Part shown: piece by piece, positions 12,401-27,400 of the stretch
How the letters are laid out: each line of letters opens with the position of its first letter
How positions within the stretch are numbered: position 1 is the stretch's first letter
Source: Sabellastarte sp. h YS-2021
Lineage: Eukaryota; Annelida; Polychaeta; Sabellida; Sabellidae
Direction: 5' to 3'
Assembly (NCBI GenBank): GCA_964017235.1
Contig: OZ024930.1
Coordinates: 151,032,221 to 151,096,220 of the forward strand
Length of the DNA stretch: 64,000 nt
The notes under the pieces: model-generated
Told to the model about the DNA's origin: nothing
Databases searched by the model: none
What the model saw: the letters and a program-made list of their open reading frames with translations, nothing else
Position numbers and translations under genes: made by a program

Positions 12401-15400
12401 ACCCTTATAAGGGCTGTCAGGGTATTATTTTCACCCATGGTGTCTGGATGGGCGGACGGCGGGAAAAAGTTTATCTGGGCTGTATCTCAGAAACCATAAG
12501 GTGTAGGAAGTTGATACTTGGTGGGAACATTGGTTAGGGGGTGTAGGTGTGCAACCCCATGATGTGACCTTGAGTTGACCTTTGACCTTGCCATAGTGAC
12601 CTTGACCTATAAAATCTTGTCCGGGCTATATCTCAGAAATCGTAACATGTAGGAAGTTGATACTTGGTAGGGACATTGATTGGGGCTTGTAGATGTGCAA
12701 CATAATGGTGTGATCATGATTTGACCTTTGACCTTGTCATACCGGTATTTACCTTGAGTTTTAAAATCTTGTCCAGGCTCTTGAATTCTGTAAGGTGTAG
12801 AAGGTTGACACTTGGTAGGGATATTGGTTAGGGAGTATAAGTTTGCATTATGGTGTGAAGTTTATCCATGGCTCTGCCAAAGTGTGTTCACCTGCCATAT
12901 TTGAGACATGTTTCTCTTATGACAATATGGATTGCTGCAACTGATTATTATGTACTTTTACGTAATTGTGCTATTTCCATTGACATCTATCCTCCAGTTA
13001 ATAAATTTACAGTGTCATAATTTTTAGTTTACTGATTAATGCTTTCATCTTGCTATTGAATTGTCTTGTTTTAATACTTCATCTTTACATACATATTCTT
13101 TCTCTTATACATTATTTTCTCTATTTAAACATTATTGGACCTTTATATAACTGACACTGCTCTTAAAGTATCCTGATCTTTGTACTGTTTCACTACTTCT
13201 ATTTCCCTAGGCTGTGGGGTACGGGCATCTCGGATACTATTTTTATCTCCCGGCGGGCTTTAGCCCGGGAGGGAGATTATGAAATGATGCCTGTGGGTGC
13301 GTGCATGCATGCGTTAGTTAGTCACGCAGATTTCTCCAAAACTACTACAGCTAGAGATTTTTTGTAAATTAATAGTCCCAATGAATTTTCACACCCTTGA
13401 ATTTTTTTTTGGTTTTACGGACTTAGGCCTAAAGATAAGTGAGTAATAGCAATCTTAGCTACATGGAGTAAAGGGCTCATAACTCAAAAACTATTGCAGT
13501 TACAGCTTTTTCTTCAAATATGTTGTTCAGCTACTTTGTCCTTAGCTATAAGATGGCACATAGTTTGGGGTCCCACCTTTTTATCTTCTTCCCCTCTGGC
13601 ATCCATTGTAAGCTATCCTTATTTGGTTTTTCTATTTTCAAAATGTGTCCAATATACCTCCATGTTATTTGCATAGGAAGATCTGAATATTGACTGTAAG
13701 AGTAATTCATTATATATAGTCTACTACACAGTCACACTTTCCATTATATCGATGAGTTTTATTCCAGCATATCCCCAATCAAATAGACCTGATAATAGGA
13801 GGTGAAGTGCATCAAAATAAAACAAGGCAGTTCTGATCAAGAATGCCTTAAAATCAACAAAAGTACAAGATAACAATTTATAATCATCTCCTGCAGGCTG
13901 TCTTCGTCATGTATTACATAAACCGTTATAGCAGATTTAGGACCCATTTTAATATTTCATATTTAAGTACTGGTAAATTGGTAATACATAAAATGTTGAC
14001 ATTAAATTATTAATATGTGCTGTCGCACATCGGTATTGTCAATCCCCCCAAACAATTAGTATTGCCAATACCTACAAACAATATAACCACTGTTCAAAGT
14101 CTTTTTTGTTGTTTACAGTCGAATTGTTGAGTATTCAAATACTCTGTATTCAGTAAATAGAGAAATATGAACCTCAGCATGGGTGTGGACTGATCCCCAT
14201 GTAACCTGTACTGCCTTGATGCCTGTTATCACCAGATACCAATTACTGCCATTCAAATAAGATAGATTGGCAAAGAATATCTTCAGAGTCTAGTAAATAT
14301 TACTAAATAAGGTGAAATATTTTTCTAACCTGAAAAGAACAAAAGCAAACTTGATGACTTTGAGGATATTCTCCCAACCTAATTACCAGTGATCCTTGAT
14401 CAAAACCAGTAGCCTCACTCGTGCAAATCGGCCATCTCTTTGTTTAGTTTGTCCGAGAAAGGCCATTGGTAGGCGACGATTTGAAATGGCTTCCCAAACT
14501 GCATGGGACAAACTCCCACAATTGGTTCAATCACAGCACACAATAACAGGTTTCTGAAGCCAGTTAAAAACCTACTTGTTAAGACTAGCATATCCTCCAC
14601 CATAGTGTATCTCCCCCCTGTTGGGCGCTAATTTGGATCGCGACCTAACATGTCCCTGGGCTGGTATTCACTAAGGGTCTTAGACTTAGCCAGGTCTTAG
14701 GCTTAAATCCAGTCTTAAAGGTAAGACTTTTGTCTCAGCTAAGTTTTGTCTTAAAACCGTATTCACAAAGGGTGACTTAGCTAAGTCCAAGATTATCAAA
14801 TAACCACTGTGGCTTTCTGTGTCATGTGACCTTTCTTTTCTATTCAAACTATACTATTGGTGACATATATCCTTCATTTAATGCATTTTATCTAAGGAAA
14901 AGTGCTGTTTTGAAATGGAAAACCTTGTTACCACATATAAACTTGCAAAGACTGCTTTAGTGAGGTGTTCTGTATGATTAAACTTTATTTACAGCCATTT
15001 CAAATTTTGAAGTGGAGAAAAGTTTATGGCGGCCATATTTAAGTCCTCTTTACAAAATTTAAGCCCACTACCAACCAGTCTAAAAGTTGAGCCCTTGGCT
15101 AAGCCTAAGACCGGTCTTAAATTCTTTGTGAATACCACTAAGCCTAAGACAAAAGTCTTAGCAGTTTTTGGGCAGAAACTTGAGACAAAAGTCTCAACTT
15201 TAAGCCTAAGCCCTGTCTAAGACCTTTCGTGAATATGGGCCCTGGACCTCAAGCACATTAGAGGATGTTGTATCAATTTTGTGCTATATAAATGTTTCTA
15301 TTCTATTCTATATGTGGCTGTAAGTGAAATGATGAATATTTCATTTATCACTGGCATCAGTTGATAATATATCAGTAGCGATAATATATATAATGAAACC

Positions 15401-18400
15401 TCCAAAAAGTTTTGTTGTACCAAGAAGTTACAGGAAAGGATACTATTGAGATCACACAGTGCAGAATTTCTGGAGATATTTTCCAGGTTAAATTAAACCC
15501 AATAAAGGACACATGATGATATCATTCTTTTTCATCATTGATATCATAACAGTTTTCACATGATCAAACTTTCACTGAAGTGTTTATCATTGGTTGTGTG
15601 AAAAAAAATGTTTTTTTTTTTTTTTTGCATGACATCATTGTTTAACTTTATTCCAGCATTTTGTTAAAAACAGGTTTTTGACCACTTGGCCATTTTCTGC
15701 TAAAGCAAGAAATATGTACGTTATGGTTTAAAGACTAAATTGTCCTTTGTTAAAATATTATATATAAATTATAAATATATAAAATATATATAAATTCCAT
15801 TTTAAGTAAACGAGGAATAAGAACTTCTGTCAAAACTTCACAGATTCCCTAGGACTGGCCTGCTGAAAATCTGCTATTTTATAACATACCAAACTCCAGT
15901 CAATTACAGTAGTATAAAGACATTGATAAATATTCTTGAGATGGTTCATGTATCTCTGTTAGTCAAATAGAAAGTTAGTGAGATCAATTAGGATTGGCAG
16001 TCCTGTCAATGAAGAAATCTCATTCCAACATGCATTTAACTAAGTAGCATCCAATGTTTCCTTCAAACAATAAAAGTTTAGCAAGTATTGCTCTAAATGT
16101 CTTATGCCAAGAGAAGCCCTATTTTAAGATAACCTTATACTCGCAAAAATAAAGCAGTTATGGACACCTTAAGGTAAGAAATTTGACATTTGGCCACTTA
16201 TTGTTCTCTAGGTCAGAAACTATGTGGCTCATCTTTCTAAAATTTTACCTAGGAACATGTTAATATATTTTTTTTTCATATGCTAAAAGATTTTGTTTTG
16301 AGATTAAAATTGTGTTTTAGGCCCATGAAGACCTTACTTAGACATGTTTTTCGATATTTTTCGCATATTTTGCCTGATTAGTGTGACTAGTCTCAAAGTG
16401 TAGTAGATATAACTTCTATATGTTAAAAGGTCACCTTAAGGCCTCCAAAATGCCTCAGAGAGACAATTCATGGACTTTTTACCACTTTTAAGCCCTGGGG
16501 CTGTCATACCATGGGACTGATAAAGCTGAAATCTCCTCTAGGAATATATTTATATATTCTTTTTACATGTGCCAAAAATCAAGGCTTTAAATTAACATTT
16601 AATTTGTGTATGAGGATCATAAACGCCCACTCAGTGACCCTTTTCGACATTTTTCACATCTTTTGCCATGTAACTTGAAAATAGTAAGCTTGACAAGTCC
16701 CAAACAAAACTGTATTAGATATAACTTCTATGTCTAATCTTTGTCTGTGGAAAATTTGAAGTCTGGGGCCGTATTCATGAAAGGTCTTAGCCAAGTCTCA
16801 GGCTTAAGTTGGCTGTATTTTTGTACAAAAGTTAAACCTAAGACTTGGCTAAAACCTTTCGTGAATACGGCCCCTGTAGTTTTCATTTAAAGGTCACCTT
16901 AAGGTCTCTAAAATGCCCCAGAGAGACACAGTTTATGGACTTTTTACTACTTTTAAGCCCTGGGCAGTCATACTGATGTGACTGATAGACCTGAAATCTT
17001 CTTGGGAATATATTTATATGTTCTTTTTACATTTGCCAAAAATCAAGGCTATAAGTAGACATTTAATCTGTATATGCGGCCCATGAACAATGTACTTGAA
17101 TGACGTTTTCTGCATTTTTCATATATTTTGCTTTATTACTTGGAAGTGAGAAATCAGACCAGACTGATACTTTAGTGAAAAAACATAGTGGCAGATACAT
17201 AGTGGCTCGGATGACCACTTAAAATGGCGGTCCTCTGTCATTGGGTCCTATCCCCAGTGGCAGGCTAAAGAACCTCAAGGACGTTGATAAATGGTCATCC
17301 TTGAGCCCCTATCTTCCAGTTAGGGGATGTCAGTTACGTGTGAGTTGGGACTGTACCTGTGCAGTCAGATTGGTTAAATAGCACTTTGAGTATGGAGATA
17401 TTGCGCTGAGTATAAAAAATACACAATACACAAATACACAATACAAATATAATATGAATATGTAATCTTTCTTTGTGGAAAATGTGAGCTCTGTACTTTT
17501 AATTTTAAGGTCACATTAAAGTTTCGAAAATTACCACAGGGACCCAGTTTATACGTTTTGTACCATTTTTTTGTAGAAACTATATAACATGGCTGTATCT
17601 GTACATCATCCCAGTCAATATTAAGATGAATCAGGTGATAAATGATTGTTTCAAAAGTGATGAATTATGTGTTTTCCTAAAAATTTTTCCTACTTTTAAC
17701 TTAATTTGCTCATATCTTCTGAATTAATATATACTGAGTTGTCCTACTTTTTAATGTAAGTCATGTGCAAATCTAAACACTATAGTTCAAATACTATTTT
17801 TAAAAGTACTGAAAATCATTTAAATACTTTGAAAAAAGGATCAATCTTATCTTTGCAGAAATGATTTGACACAGAAAAAAAATGAAAAGTGGTTTATAAT
17901 AATTATGAATCACACAAAATGGGTGCTATAAAAATTACCCATTGAATGTCTGCGGTGTGAGAGATGGCCTTTCTGGGGAAATGTTGGCGTCCAGTCGGCA
18001 CAACCTAGTTGTGATTGGTCTGATATTCTTGCTTTAGCCTGGTTTTGGACCATGTCATCTTTTCTCATTTATAAAAAGTATTTACCAAAGGGAAAGCAGT
18101 GTATTGGTCCATATCCATATGTATGGAGTCCCCAGAACTATATCAGTATGGAAAAGAGAATCAGAAATGTGTGATGGCATATCAAGTGTTTGGAGTATTC
18201 GAGCTAAAGTTTTTTTTTTATTCTAGTGTAAGGAATGAGTACGCTTTATTGCTTCCAAATATGAACAGGGCCGAAAGGGGTTTCAGTCTACTAGCATGAG
18301 CCGCAAAGCCATTAGAGACACAAGTAGTGCACTGGATCAGAAGTGGTCTCCCATCCCAGTACTAACGTATCTCATTGCAGCTTAACTTAGAGACAGACAC

Positions 18401-21400
18401 TCATCATACTACACCACAGTTCATGAAAGTGAAAGTGATCCCTAGAAGTGTGAGTCTCGCTAGAGCTTGCACTTAAAAATGGTTTATGTGAGTAACTCAG
18501 AAGCTTTAATCCTTATCCATGGGGAAATTAAATATAATGGTAATTAGTGTGTGTATGGTTCTTTCAGTCTCTGCCCTCTCTCACTGAAGTTCAGGCAGTG
18601 TGCAGTTTCTTGCAGTTTGTTCCCATGGAGGATGAAATTCTGGATTTCTTCAGACCTGTGGCTTCCCAAATCATGCAGCAACTCCGAGCCCGACCATGTC
18701 TGCCCACACAGTCTGCTAAGGGAAAAGGTTGGTTGTCCTAAAGTTTGACAAAAAAGCAGATTTCTAAGCTAGGTCCAACAAAAAGCAAGTTTTTTGGCTG
18801 TGTGGAATTCATAAGAAAGGTTAGACTTTTGTCAAGTCCTTTTGTCTGAGGTATTATATGCAGACTGAATGATTTTTTTTCAGAATTTGGTGCTGACTTT
18901 TATTTCAGCAGACAAAAGGTTTTTCACTCATCATGTGGATTCATAATGATTTCATGTATGTCTCATTTAGTTTAATGGGAAATACAAAGACTTGGAGCAA
19001 GTCTAGGGAAAGGTTAATGATCATAAAAGTCTGACAAAAATGCTAGTGCTAAGCTGAATTTATTTGGAAAATTTCTTTTTCACTGACTTGGATTTATGGG
19101 AAAAGGTGTGTGGTTGTAAACTCTAACAAAAAGCAAAGTAAGGGATCTTACATCGAGGACTATAACCATTGTTCACCAATAAATTACTATCATCAATATC
19201 ACAACTGTTCTACATTCATTCATCCACTCATAGCTTCTGCTCCACTTGGTGACCACCACTGGTGAGCAGAGAGTTTTTCTGACAACCGTCTATATTTTTA
19301 GCAATCCAGTGGAAGATGCCGTCTCAGTTAGTGACCACTGATGACTCATTAGTGAGGGAGGTGGTGAGCAGTGAGTTACTTCAGACACACCTCAACCTGG
19401 ACTACGTACACCGAGGGGTGGTGGAGGGGGTCAGTCCCAGTCTGCTATCTAGTCTTGGTGTCCAGTCACTGACCACTCAGCACCTCATGGACATTGGCGG
19501 GGTCATAGTGGACAGGCTACAGGCCATGGACACAGATGGTAAATCAATGAATCTTATGTCTACTCACTAACAGTGACTACTCAGTCTCTTGTCCAGTTAC
19601 TAACAGTGTCTAGTCCTAAGTCTATTCATATAGTCAGTGTTCAGCCTGAGGTTGACTCAGATCAGTCGGTGTCCAGTCTAATGTCCAATTACTTGCAGTA
19701 ATCGTTGAGTCTGTAGTCTACTCAAAGACAGTAAGTCTCCAGTCTGTGGTCCATTCACAGACAAAAATGATCTAGTCTTAAGTCCTCTCACTGACAGTAA
19801 CTAGCTAGTCTTAAGTCCTCTCTCACTGTTTTATCAGACAGAGCAAATGACATTCAGACTCTACCTGACTTACCTGTATTAACCTGTGTACACTGTGTTT
19901 TAGGTCTTTCACTGCCTGTTTTTGATTTTCAGGATTTTCAGATGGCTAACCCGCATACACCTATACACCTAATTTACTTGTCTGTTAACACTTCTATTTC
20001 AATTGTTTCAGTTGAAAGAGCCATTGACATTCAGACTCTTTCCAAATGACTCACTTGTACATACCTAATTTACCTGTATTAACCTGTGTACACCAGTGTT
20101 TCAGGTGGTACAGAGACAGAGCCAGTGATTTCAGAGTGTCTAGACAACTCACCTATATTTACCTGATTTATCTGCATCAAACTGTGTACACATATGTTTA
20201 AGGTGACTTAGAGATAGAGCAAGTGACATTTAGACTTGTTCCAAATAACTCCCCTATATTTACCTGAATAACCTGTATTAAACTATGTACATTTATGTTT
20301 CAGGTGAGTCAGTAGACAGAGTCAATGACATTCAGATTATTTCCAAATGACTCACCTGTAGTTAGCTAATTTACCTTTTTTACCTGTATTAACCTGTGTT
20401 TCAGGTGACCCAGTAGACAGAACCAGTGACATTCAAACTCTTTCCAAATGGCTCACCTGTATTTATCGCAGTCTGGATGAGTTCCAGCAGAATGAGGAAT
20501 TGTTGTCTCGGTTACGCAACTTTGCAATTATTCCCCTCACAGATGGACAGATGGTAAAACTCTCAGAAAAAACTGTCTTTTTCCCTCTGGCAGACGATAG
20601 GCGCAAGAAACACAACAAAATCACACGTGAGTTTGAATTTCTGTTCACAGCAATAAACTTTGACCTGAAGGGCCTTGATTCTTGAACATGGCGTGATAGA
20701 ATATTATCACAACATTGTTTTCTTTAAGAAAGATTGAAATATAACAGCAAGTTTTGTATATCAATTTACAATTTTGTAAATACAGTTGACTGGTGTGATT
20801 CAAATTTAAGTTCAAGAGTATTTAGTTTTTGGAATCCTGACATCCAGAAATTCAATTTATTACTTCATTTTCCTGCCCTCTTTGTTCTGCTTCTGAAATC
20901 CATTTAAAATATTTCTCCTTGTTCTCTGGTCTGAACAAAAATGTTCCTACATGCCCAGATATCAGAGTTTTGTGAATTAATTACTGTGTCCCAGTTGTGA
21001 TACCATACAAGGTTCCTGTGATTGCATAGAAAATAAAGAAAATCTGGCTTTTAACAGGTTGAGCTGAAAGGGAATCACCAGAAATCTGAGTGTAGGTAGT
21101 GCCCATATATACAAGGATGTTAGAATTTCAACAGCACACCTTCCTCTGTGGATTTGTAGAGTATAAACTGGACAAATCTGTTTTGACTCAATTTCACTCA
21201 CAAAAGTCCCCTTTTCCACCTTTACTATACCTTCATGGATAAAAATTGAAATTTATTTACTGGATGAGCCTTTAACTTTACAGCCTATAAAATTTAATAA
21301 TATCAAATTATTGTCTTTTTTCCCTTGAATTTAAATAGTCAAACCGTGACAGCTGACATCACAACAGTGAGTTTTACATCAACTGTAATTTTATATCTTG

Positions 21401-24400
21401 TAGTCCTGATACAGACGGACATCAATACAATTGACAAGCAGCTTTTCTCCCAGCTAGATGATGTGTCCAACTCACAGGTGCGCCGCCTACTGGAGAAGTT
21501 GGGAGTTAAATCACTGAGTCCTCAGGATGTTGTACATCACCATATCATGCCTGTACTGAAAAGCGAGCTCTGGAAGGTAAACATACAAACAGACCACTTT
21601 TAGTAAAACTCCAGTAAGGGTAATGCCCAGCACCTTTTCCATTGACATTTATCCTGTAATCTGAATTTCAGGCCGAGTGTAAGTAGTGTGCTAGTGCCTT
21701 GAGATTTCACTGGGAAATGTTCTTCTACACTGTATTGCTGCATGTTATGACTTGGTTATGGAATATTTCCATAAATCAACCATAATCAACTGTAATCAAA
21801 GTGTTTAATACAATGTTTCAAATTGAAAATTTTCCAAAAGTTGGAAATCAATGGTGTCTAAAATCATGTTGGACTGGGTGTTATACATTGAACACAGGTG
21901 AGCCTTTGTAAATTTATTGTAGTGTTGGTAGGTTGAAGTAGTGTAATGGTTAGTTACTTTACTTATATTCCTATCAATTGCCAGTACTAGATTCTACCAG
22001 TTACCTCATGTGTAGGATACTTGTTGCTGGTGTACCTGTGCAGTATGTTTTATAATATTTTTCTTCTTTTAAGTCGAGATCCTCAGTGGCTTAGTGGTTA
22101 ATGAGTTTGACATCTAATCACAGACTCTCACCTCTGTGTTTGGGTTTAACTATCAGTGACAAGTGACAATACCGACAACCTGTCCCAGTTGAGACCCTGG
22201 CTGTTGAATGGAACATAAAACCTCAACTTTTACTTTTTCTTCCTTTAAGTCTCAGTGGCAAACTAACGAGTGGTTACCATGGTAGCCAGTAATAAAGAAG
22301 ATTTTAGTTGTATGTGGGAGAGTAAGCCCATCAAATCAGATATTCAGAAAATACCCAGGTAATATAGGATTTGTTTCTCCCCTGTATAGGTATGAATTTA
22401 GCCCATGGCAATTTGCGGGAGATTTTGTAGGAATATTCCAAAATTATCTTTGATGTAAGAAGCTAATTCAGTCTTTTGTACTCATTATAAATGCATCAGA
22501 TCCATCCTCACACTGTGTTTTGTTTTACTTACAGGAAAAGCCACGTGAGATTGTGTTTGCATATGTGATGTACATCAAACAGCATTATGAGGCTCAGGAG
22601 GGAGGTACACTAATCAGTATAGAGGAGCTACAACCCCACCTGGTGGTGGAGACCAACCAAGGTCTGAAGAAACCATCCGAAACACCCATACACTTCACAC
22701 CTGCATACCTCAACCCCATAGACTTACCGAAACTATTACCAGGTAAAACATGTTGTACACTTTATACCTGTCTACCTCAACCCCATAGACTTACCGAAAC
22801 TGTTACCAAGTAAACATCTTGTACACTTCACACCTGCATACCTCAATCCCATAGACTTACCAAAACTATTACCAGGTAAAACATCTTGTACACTTCATAC
22901 CTGTCTACCTCAACCCCATAGACTTACCAAAACTATTACCAGGTAAAACATCTTGTGCACTTCACACCTGCATACCTCAATCCCATAGACTTACCAAAAC
23001 TATTACCAGGTAAAACATCGTGTGCACTTCATGAAAACGTGATAAACTAATCTTTATACAAAGTACTTAAATATATTCATACAAGAGATCACAATAAGAT
23101 ATGCAACCTGCTCGGTCTTAACACAGCTGTCCTAGCAAATGCTCTAGTAAGAAGCTCTCAAGAGTTACTTCGTCAGTTCAATATTCCCTACTTGGTATTT
23201 TCACTCAACCACAACCCCGGATATTGACTTAGAACATCCTTTGGCCATCACTTTAACCTCTTCTTTGATAGTTTAGCACACTGAGTTCCACCTTGTGGAA
23301 AAACATTGCACCTGCAAAGCAGTAGATTAGATTAGATTAGGTTCATGTTTTGAATATCTTGTACCTTTTCTGTAATCGGGGAGTTGAAATCAGTGACAAC
23401 TTTGAAGACTTGGTAATGGCCCAATTGTTACTCCCCCCAACAGGGTCGGATAACAGAGGCTCCACTGTGTACTACTTATGTTAGGGATGAGATGGATTAT
23501 TTTTTAAATGAGTATCTGTTCAATTTAAAGGGTGTACTTAGAAAGTTGTGTTCCAGTGTTTTTAATCAAACAAGTCCTGCAAAAAGAAGTGGAGTTAATG
23601 AACATATAATGTACTCATTGAAGTCATCAAAAACTTTATGTAAAATTTTGATTTCTTCAGATTTATTTGATGTTATTGTATGTTTATAATTTTTAATCTT
23701 TTACAAACATTTTGTGTGTTTACAATCGAGACAACTGTTATTAATTGCTTGGTCATAGCACAAAAGTTGTTGTGTGTGCCTCAGGTTTACTCCATCAAGT
23801 AAATTACCTGATGAAAAAACTGATATAGTGAAAGCAGCCTAAAATATACAGAACTGGAGTTGAGCAATGGATTTCTTGAAGTTTCTTCTTCTTTCTTTGC
23901 AATCGTTACAAATTCATATAAATATGCTTGGAAATGGTCAGTTTTTGTCACTTTCCAATAAAAGTTTTGTCTGCTTTGTTGTGAAAAGGGGTAATTATTA
24001 AATACTTAGTTGTTTTGTATTCCTCTGTACAGGACACAAGTGGGTGTTGCTTGATGCAAAGTACCTGCAGGGAGTCACATCTCGAGCAGAGGTACAGAAG
24101 TGGTACGATTTCTTCCTGAAGCTTGGAGTCCTCAACTTTCTGGCGGTGAAACAAGAGGAAGTCACAATGACACGGAAAGAGATGGTGAGAGGGAAGGGTG
24201 ACTAGGGGAGAAGAATTGGGTCATTGTGTTTATAACACCCAATTCACAGCAATAACACACCTGGATCTAGTCCCATCCATTGTCAAGTGATGCTCGTCTT
24301 TGGAAATATTTTTAAAACTAATTTGTCTTCATTATGAAGATATCAACAGCACTTCACTTTTAATTGCATTGGAATTATTGTTAGTATTAATAAAGCCCTA

Positions 24401-27400
24401 GAAATTTGCATAAAGCTTTGGTTTATGTGGAGGGGAAATTTGCATTTATTCAATGAGAAAAATATACTTGAGGAATTTACATGACAGTTTCTACCAACAA
24501 TTTATTGATAATTAAGTACTATATTATCTTTGTTGTTTTTATGAATCAATTCAAGCTTACACTGTTTTATTGCAGGAGGACTCGCCCTGGGAGAAATTCC
24601 TGGATATTCTGCCGCCAATGGACAAGTATAAAATCATGGACTGTGAGTGTTCCGAGTTTTACAGTCTTGTCATTGAAAATGACCTTAGTGATACAAAATA
24701 CAGCCAGATGAAAATTCTCTTCTTATTGCTCGACCAGCAGTATGACTCAGACTACAGACAGTTCACTATAGCCAGGGTGATGACCCCTGAAGGTCAATTT
24801 CTCAAAGAGATTGACTCTACTTTTGCTATGCTGCTGAAACAGGTGCCATGGTTACCTGCTGCAGTGGTAACCAGACAAGAGGGCTCAGATGTAGGCCAAG
24901 TAGTGGGTGAGTTGATGGATGGTTCAGAGATATACATCCGTTCCCCAAACACAGAGAGGCTGTTGTCTCACCATGTACCCTACTTAGACGCCAATCCTTC
25001 CCCAAAAAGTACCTTCAGTACATTTCTGGGTGTCCGTCACAGTGTGAAAATCGAGGATGTACATGAGCTTTTGATTGAATGGAGCAGTCCTGATGAGGAA
25101 GATGAGAATACAGAGGCCCAGCCGAGGTCATTCAGTACATCACTGAATCATATAAAGTCTGTGTACAGCTATCTTACGCAGAACCTACAGCCTAAACTAC
25201 TGGTAAATCTGTTCCGAGACAAACCTGTTATCTTTCACACCTGCACTATGCCTAGTAGTCATGAAGAGTGTGTATCTGGACACTTCCTTTCAAGAGATAA
25301 GGTGCGATGGATGGATCCCTCGGGTCTGTTCCAGAAGTACAGCTCTCTGATCAACACCCGGGACTTCCAGAAGTCATGTCGAGTCATTTTGTCCAAGCTC
25401 TACCCAGAACAAGAGTTTCAGGATCTGTTTCTGAGGGTGGCACAAATACAGAAGCAGCCTGAATATGAGGAGTATGCCAGACTGCTAATAGAACTCTGTG
25501 CCATCATACCCCTGCCCAGTAGTCTGCCTGATATCTTAAAGGTAAATCTTTCACATACAATATAATTGCCCCTTTCACGCTGGTGATGTCCGACAGTTAC
25601 TGGTGTTCCGCCTCCCGGGTCGCCCCATTTCGTCTGAGTTGTTCATACTACAGGCCGTGTATTTTGTGGTTATAGGCTTTTGGCGAAACCTCCCTGTGCT
25701 TCAACTACCTTGTGTCACAGTGGTGAAACATTCGTGTATCTCCGCTCGCCTTATGTTGCCGTATTACACCGAAAGATGACTGAATCACAACCTTATGTAC
25801 ACCATGGACCACACCTTCGGTTGCCGTAGTAATTCATATGTGCATGCCCACTGTACCAAATTCAGAGCCGAAATTTTAAACATTTTAAAACTTTGTAGGA
25901 CACACAAGGTAATGGACGGTTCGCCACTGACTCGCAAGTTTGCAAACGGACGTCACATGGTGATCCAAGGACAGGGACGTTTCACAAAATGCTGGTCACC
26001 GTGTGTGATAAAGCCTGTAGTGTGAAAGGGGTATAACTAGAAGGGAAGTCTTTATCATGCCTAATATCTAAATATATAAGCTATTCACCTGTCCAGCATC
26101 TTAAAGGGAGATCTTTATCTGCATAGTAATCTCCATGATAACTTTAAAAGTAGGTCTTTTAGCTGCACAATATTTGAGGCTAAGTTTTTTTAGCTGTAAG
26201 ATTTCTTAAAGGTAAATCTTTCATATGTATGACCTCTAAAAAGTGAACATTGCAAAACCGAAACTTCCCGTGTCAAATAAGCTGCTAACAGGAAGTGAAG
26301 TTCATGAAGACAAAACATGGAAGTTCTACTCAAAGAAATACACTTTTGGTGTCTTCAAATCTACAAAAATATGGGGGGTCAAAGTGAAAATAATATCTTC
26401 AGATTTAGGATAAGTTTCTAATATTAGAGGTTTTCCCACAATGATATGTGTGGAAAATCAAGTTGTCAGTTGTAAGGTGTTGTCGTGGTATTTAAGTGAA
26501 ATACTCTGGTGTTATTGACTCTGCCCTGATCAAAGATTTAGTCTTTCACCTGGCCAGTATCTTAAAAATATATCTTTCACCCATCTGACATTTTTGGGCG
26601 GGTTGCATGTAACCAACCCACCTATTAGATTGATGTGTCTGACGTCTGTCTGTCTGTCAACATTTTGCTTCTGCTGATCGATTTAAAACTTAACAGGATG
26701 GTAGGGCATGACCTAGGCTAGGTTGCTTTCGAAATTGGCACCATTTTGAAAAATAAGATGGCTGCGACTTGAAATTCTGTTTCCAGACTCTAACACAAAG
26801 ACGCTTTGTCTGATCAATTTGGAACTTAACAGGGTGGTAGAGTACCATCTAGGCTAGGGTGCCTTTGAAATTGGTGTCACTTCGAAAAACAAGATGGCTG
26901 CCATGGCCGCCTATTGAAATTCCCTTTCCGGACTCTAACTCAAAGACGCTTTGTCCAATCAATTTGAATTTAACAGGGTGGTAGGGCACCACCTAGGCTA
27001 GGATGCGTTTGAACTTGGTGCCACTTTGAAAAAAACAAGATGGCTGCCATCTTGAAATTTTGTTTCTGGACTGTAACTGGAAGACACATCAGCTGATCAA
27101 TTTGAAACTTGAGAGGGTGGTAGGGCACCACCTCAGCTAAGTTGCTTTCAAAGTTGGTGCCATGTGGAAAAACAAGATGGCCGCCATGGCCCCCATCTTG
27201 AAATTCCATTCCCAGACTCTAACTCGAACATGCTTCAGCCGATTGATTTGAAACTTAACAGAGTGGTAGGGCACTACCTTGGCTAGGTTGCTTTCAAATT
27301 GGTGCCATTTGGAAAAAAATGATGGCCGCCATATCCGCCATCTTGAAATTCTGTTTTCACCACCTCGGCTAGGTTGCTTTCGAAATTGGTGCTTTTTAGA

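Noticed and set aside
12134..12499. 121-codon frame as a gene
   Set aside because: It runs from unique AT-rich DNA into the left end of the tandem-repeat element; no splice or protein support.
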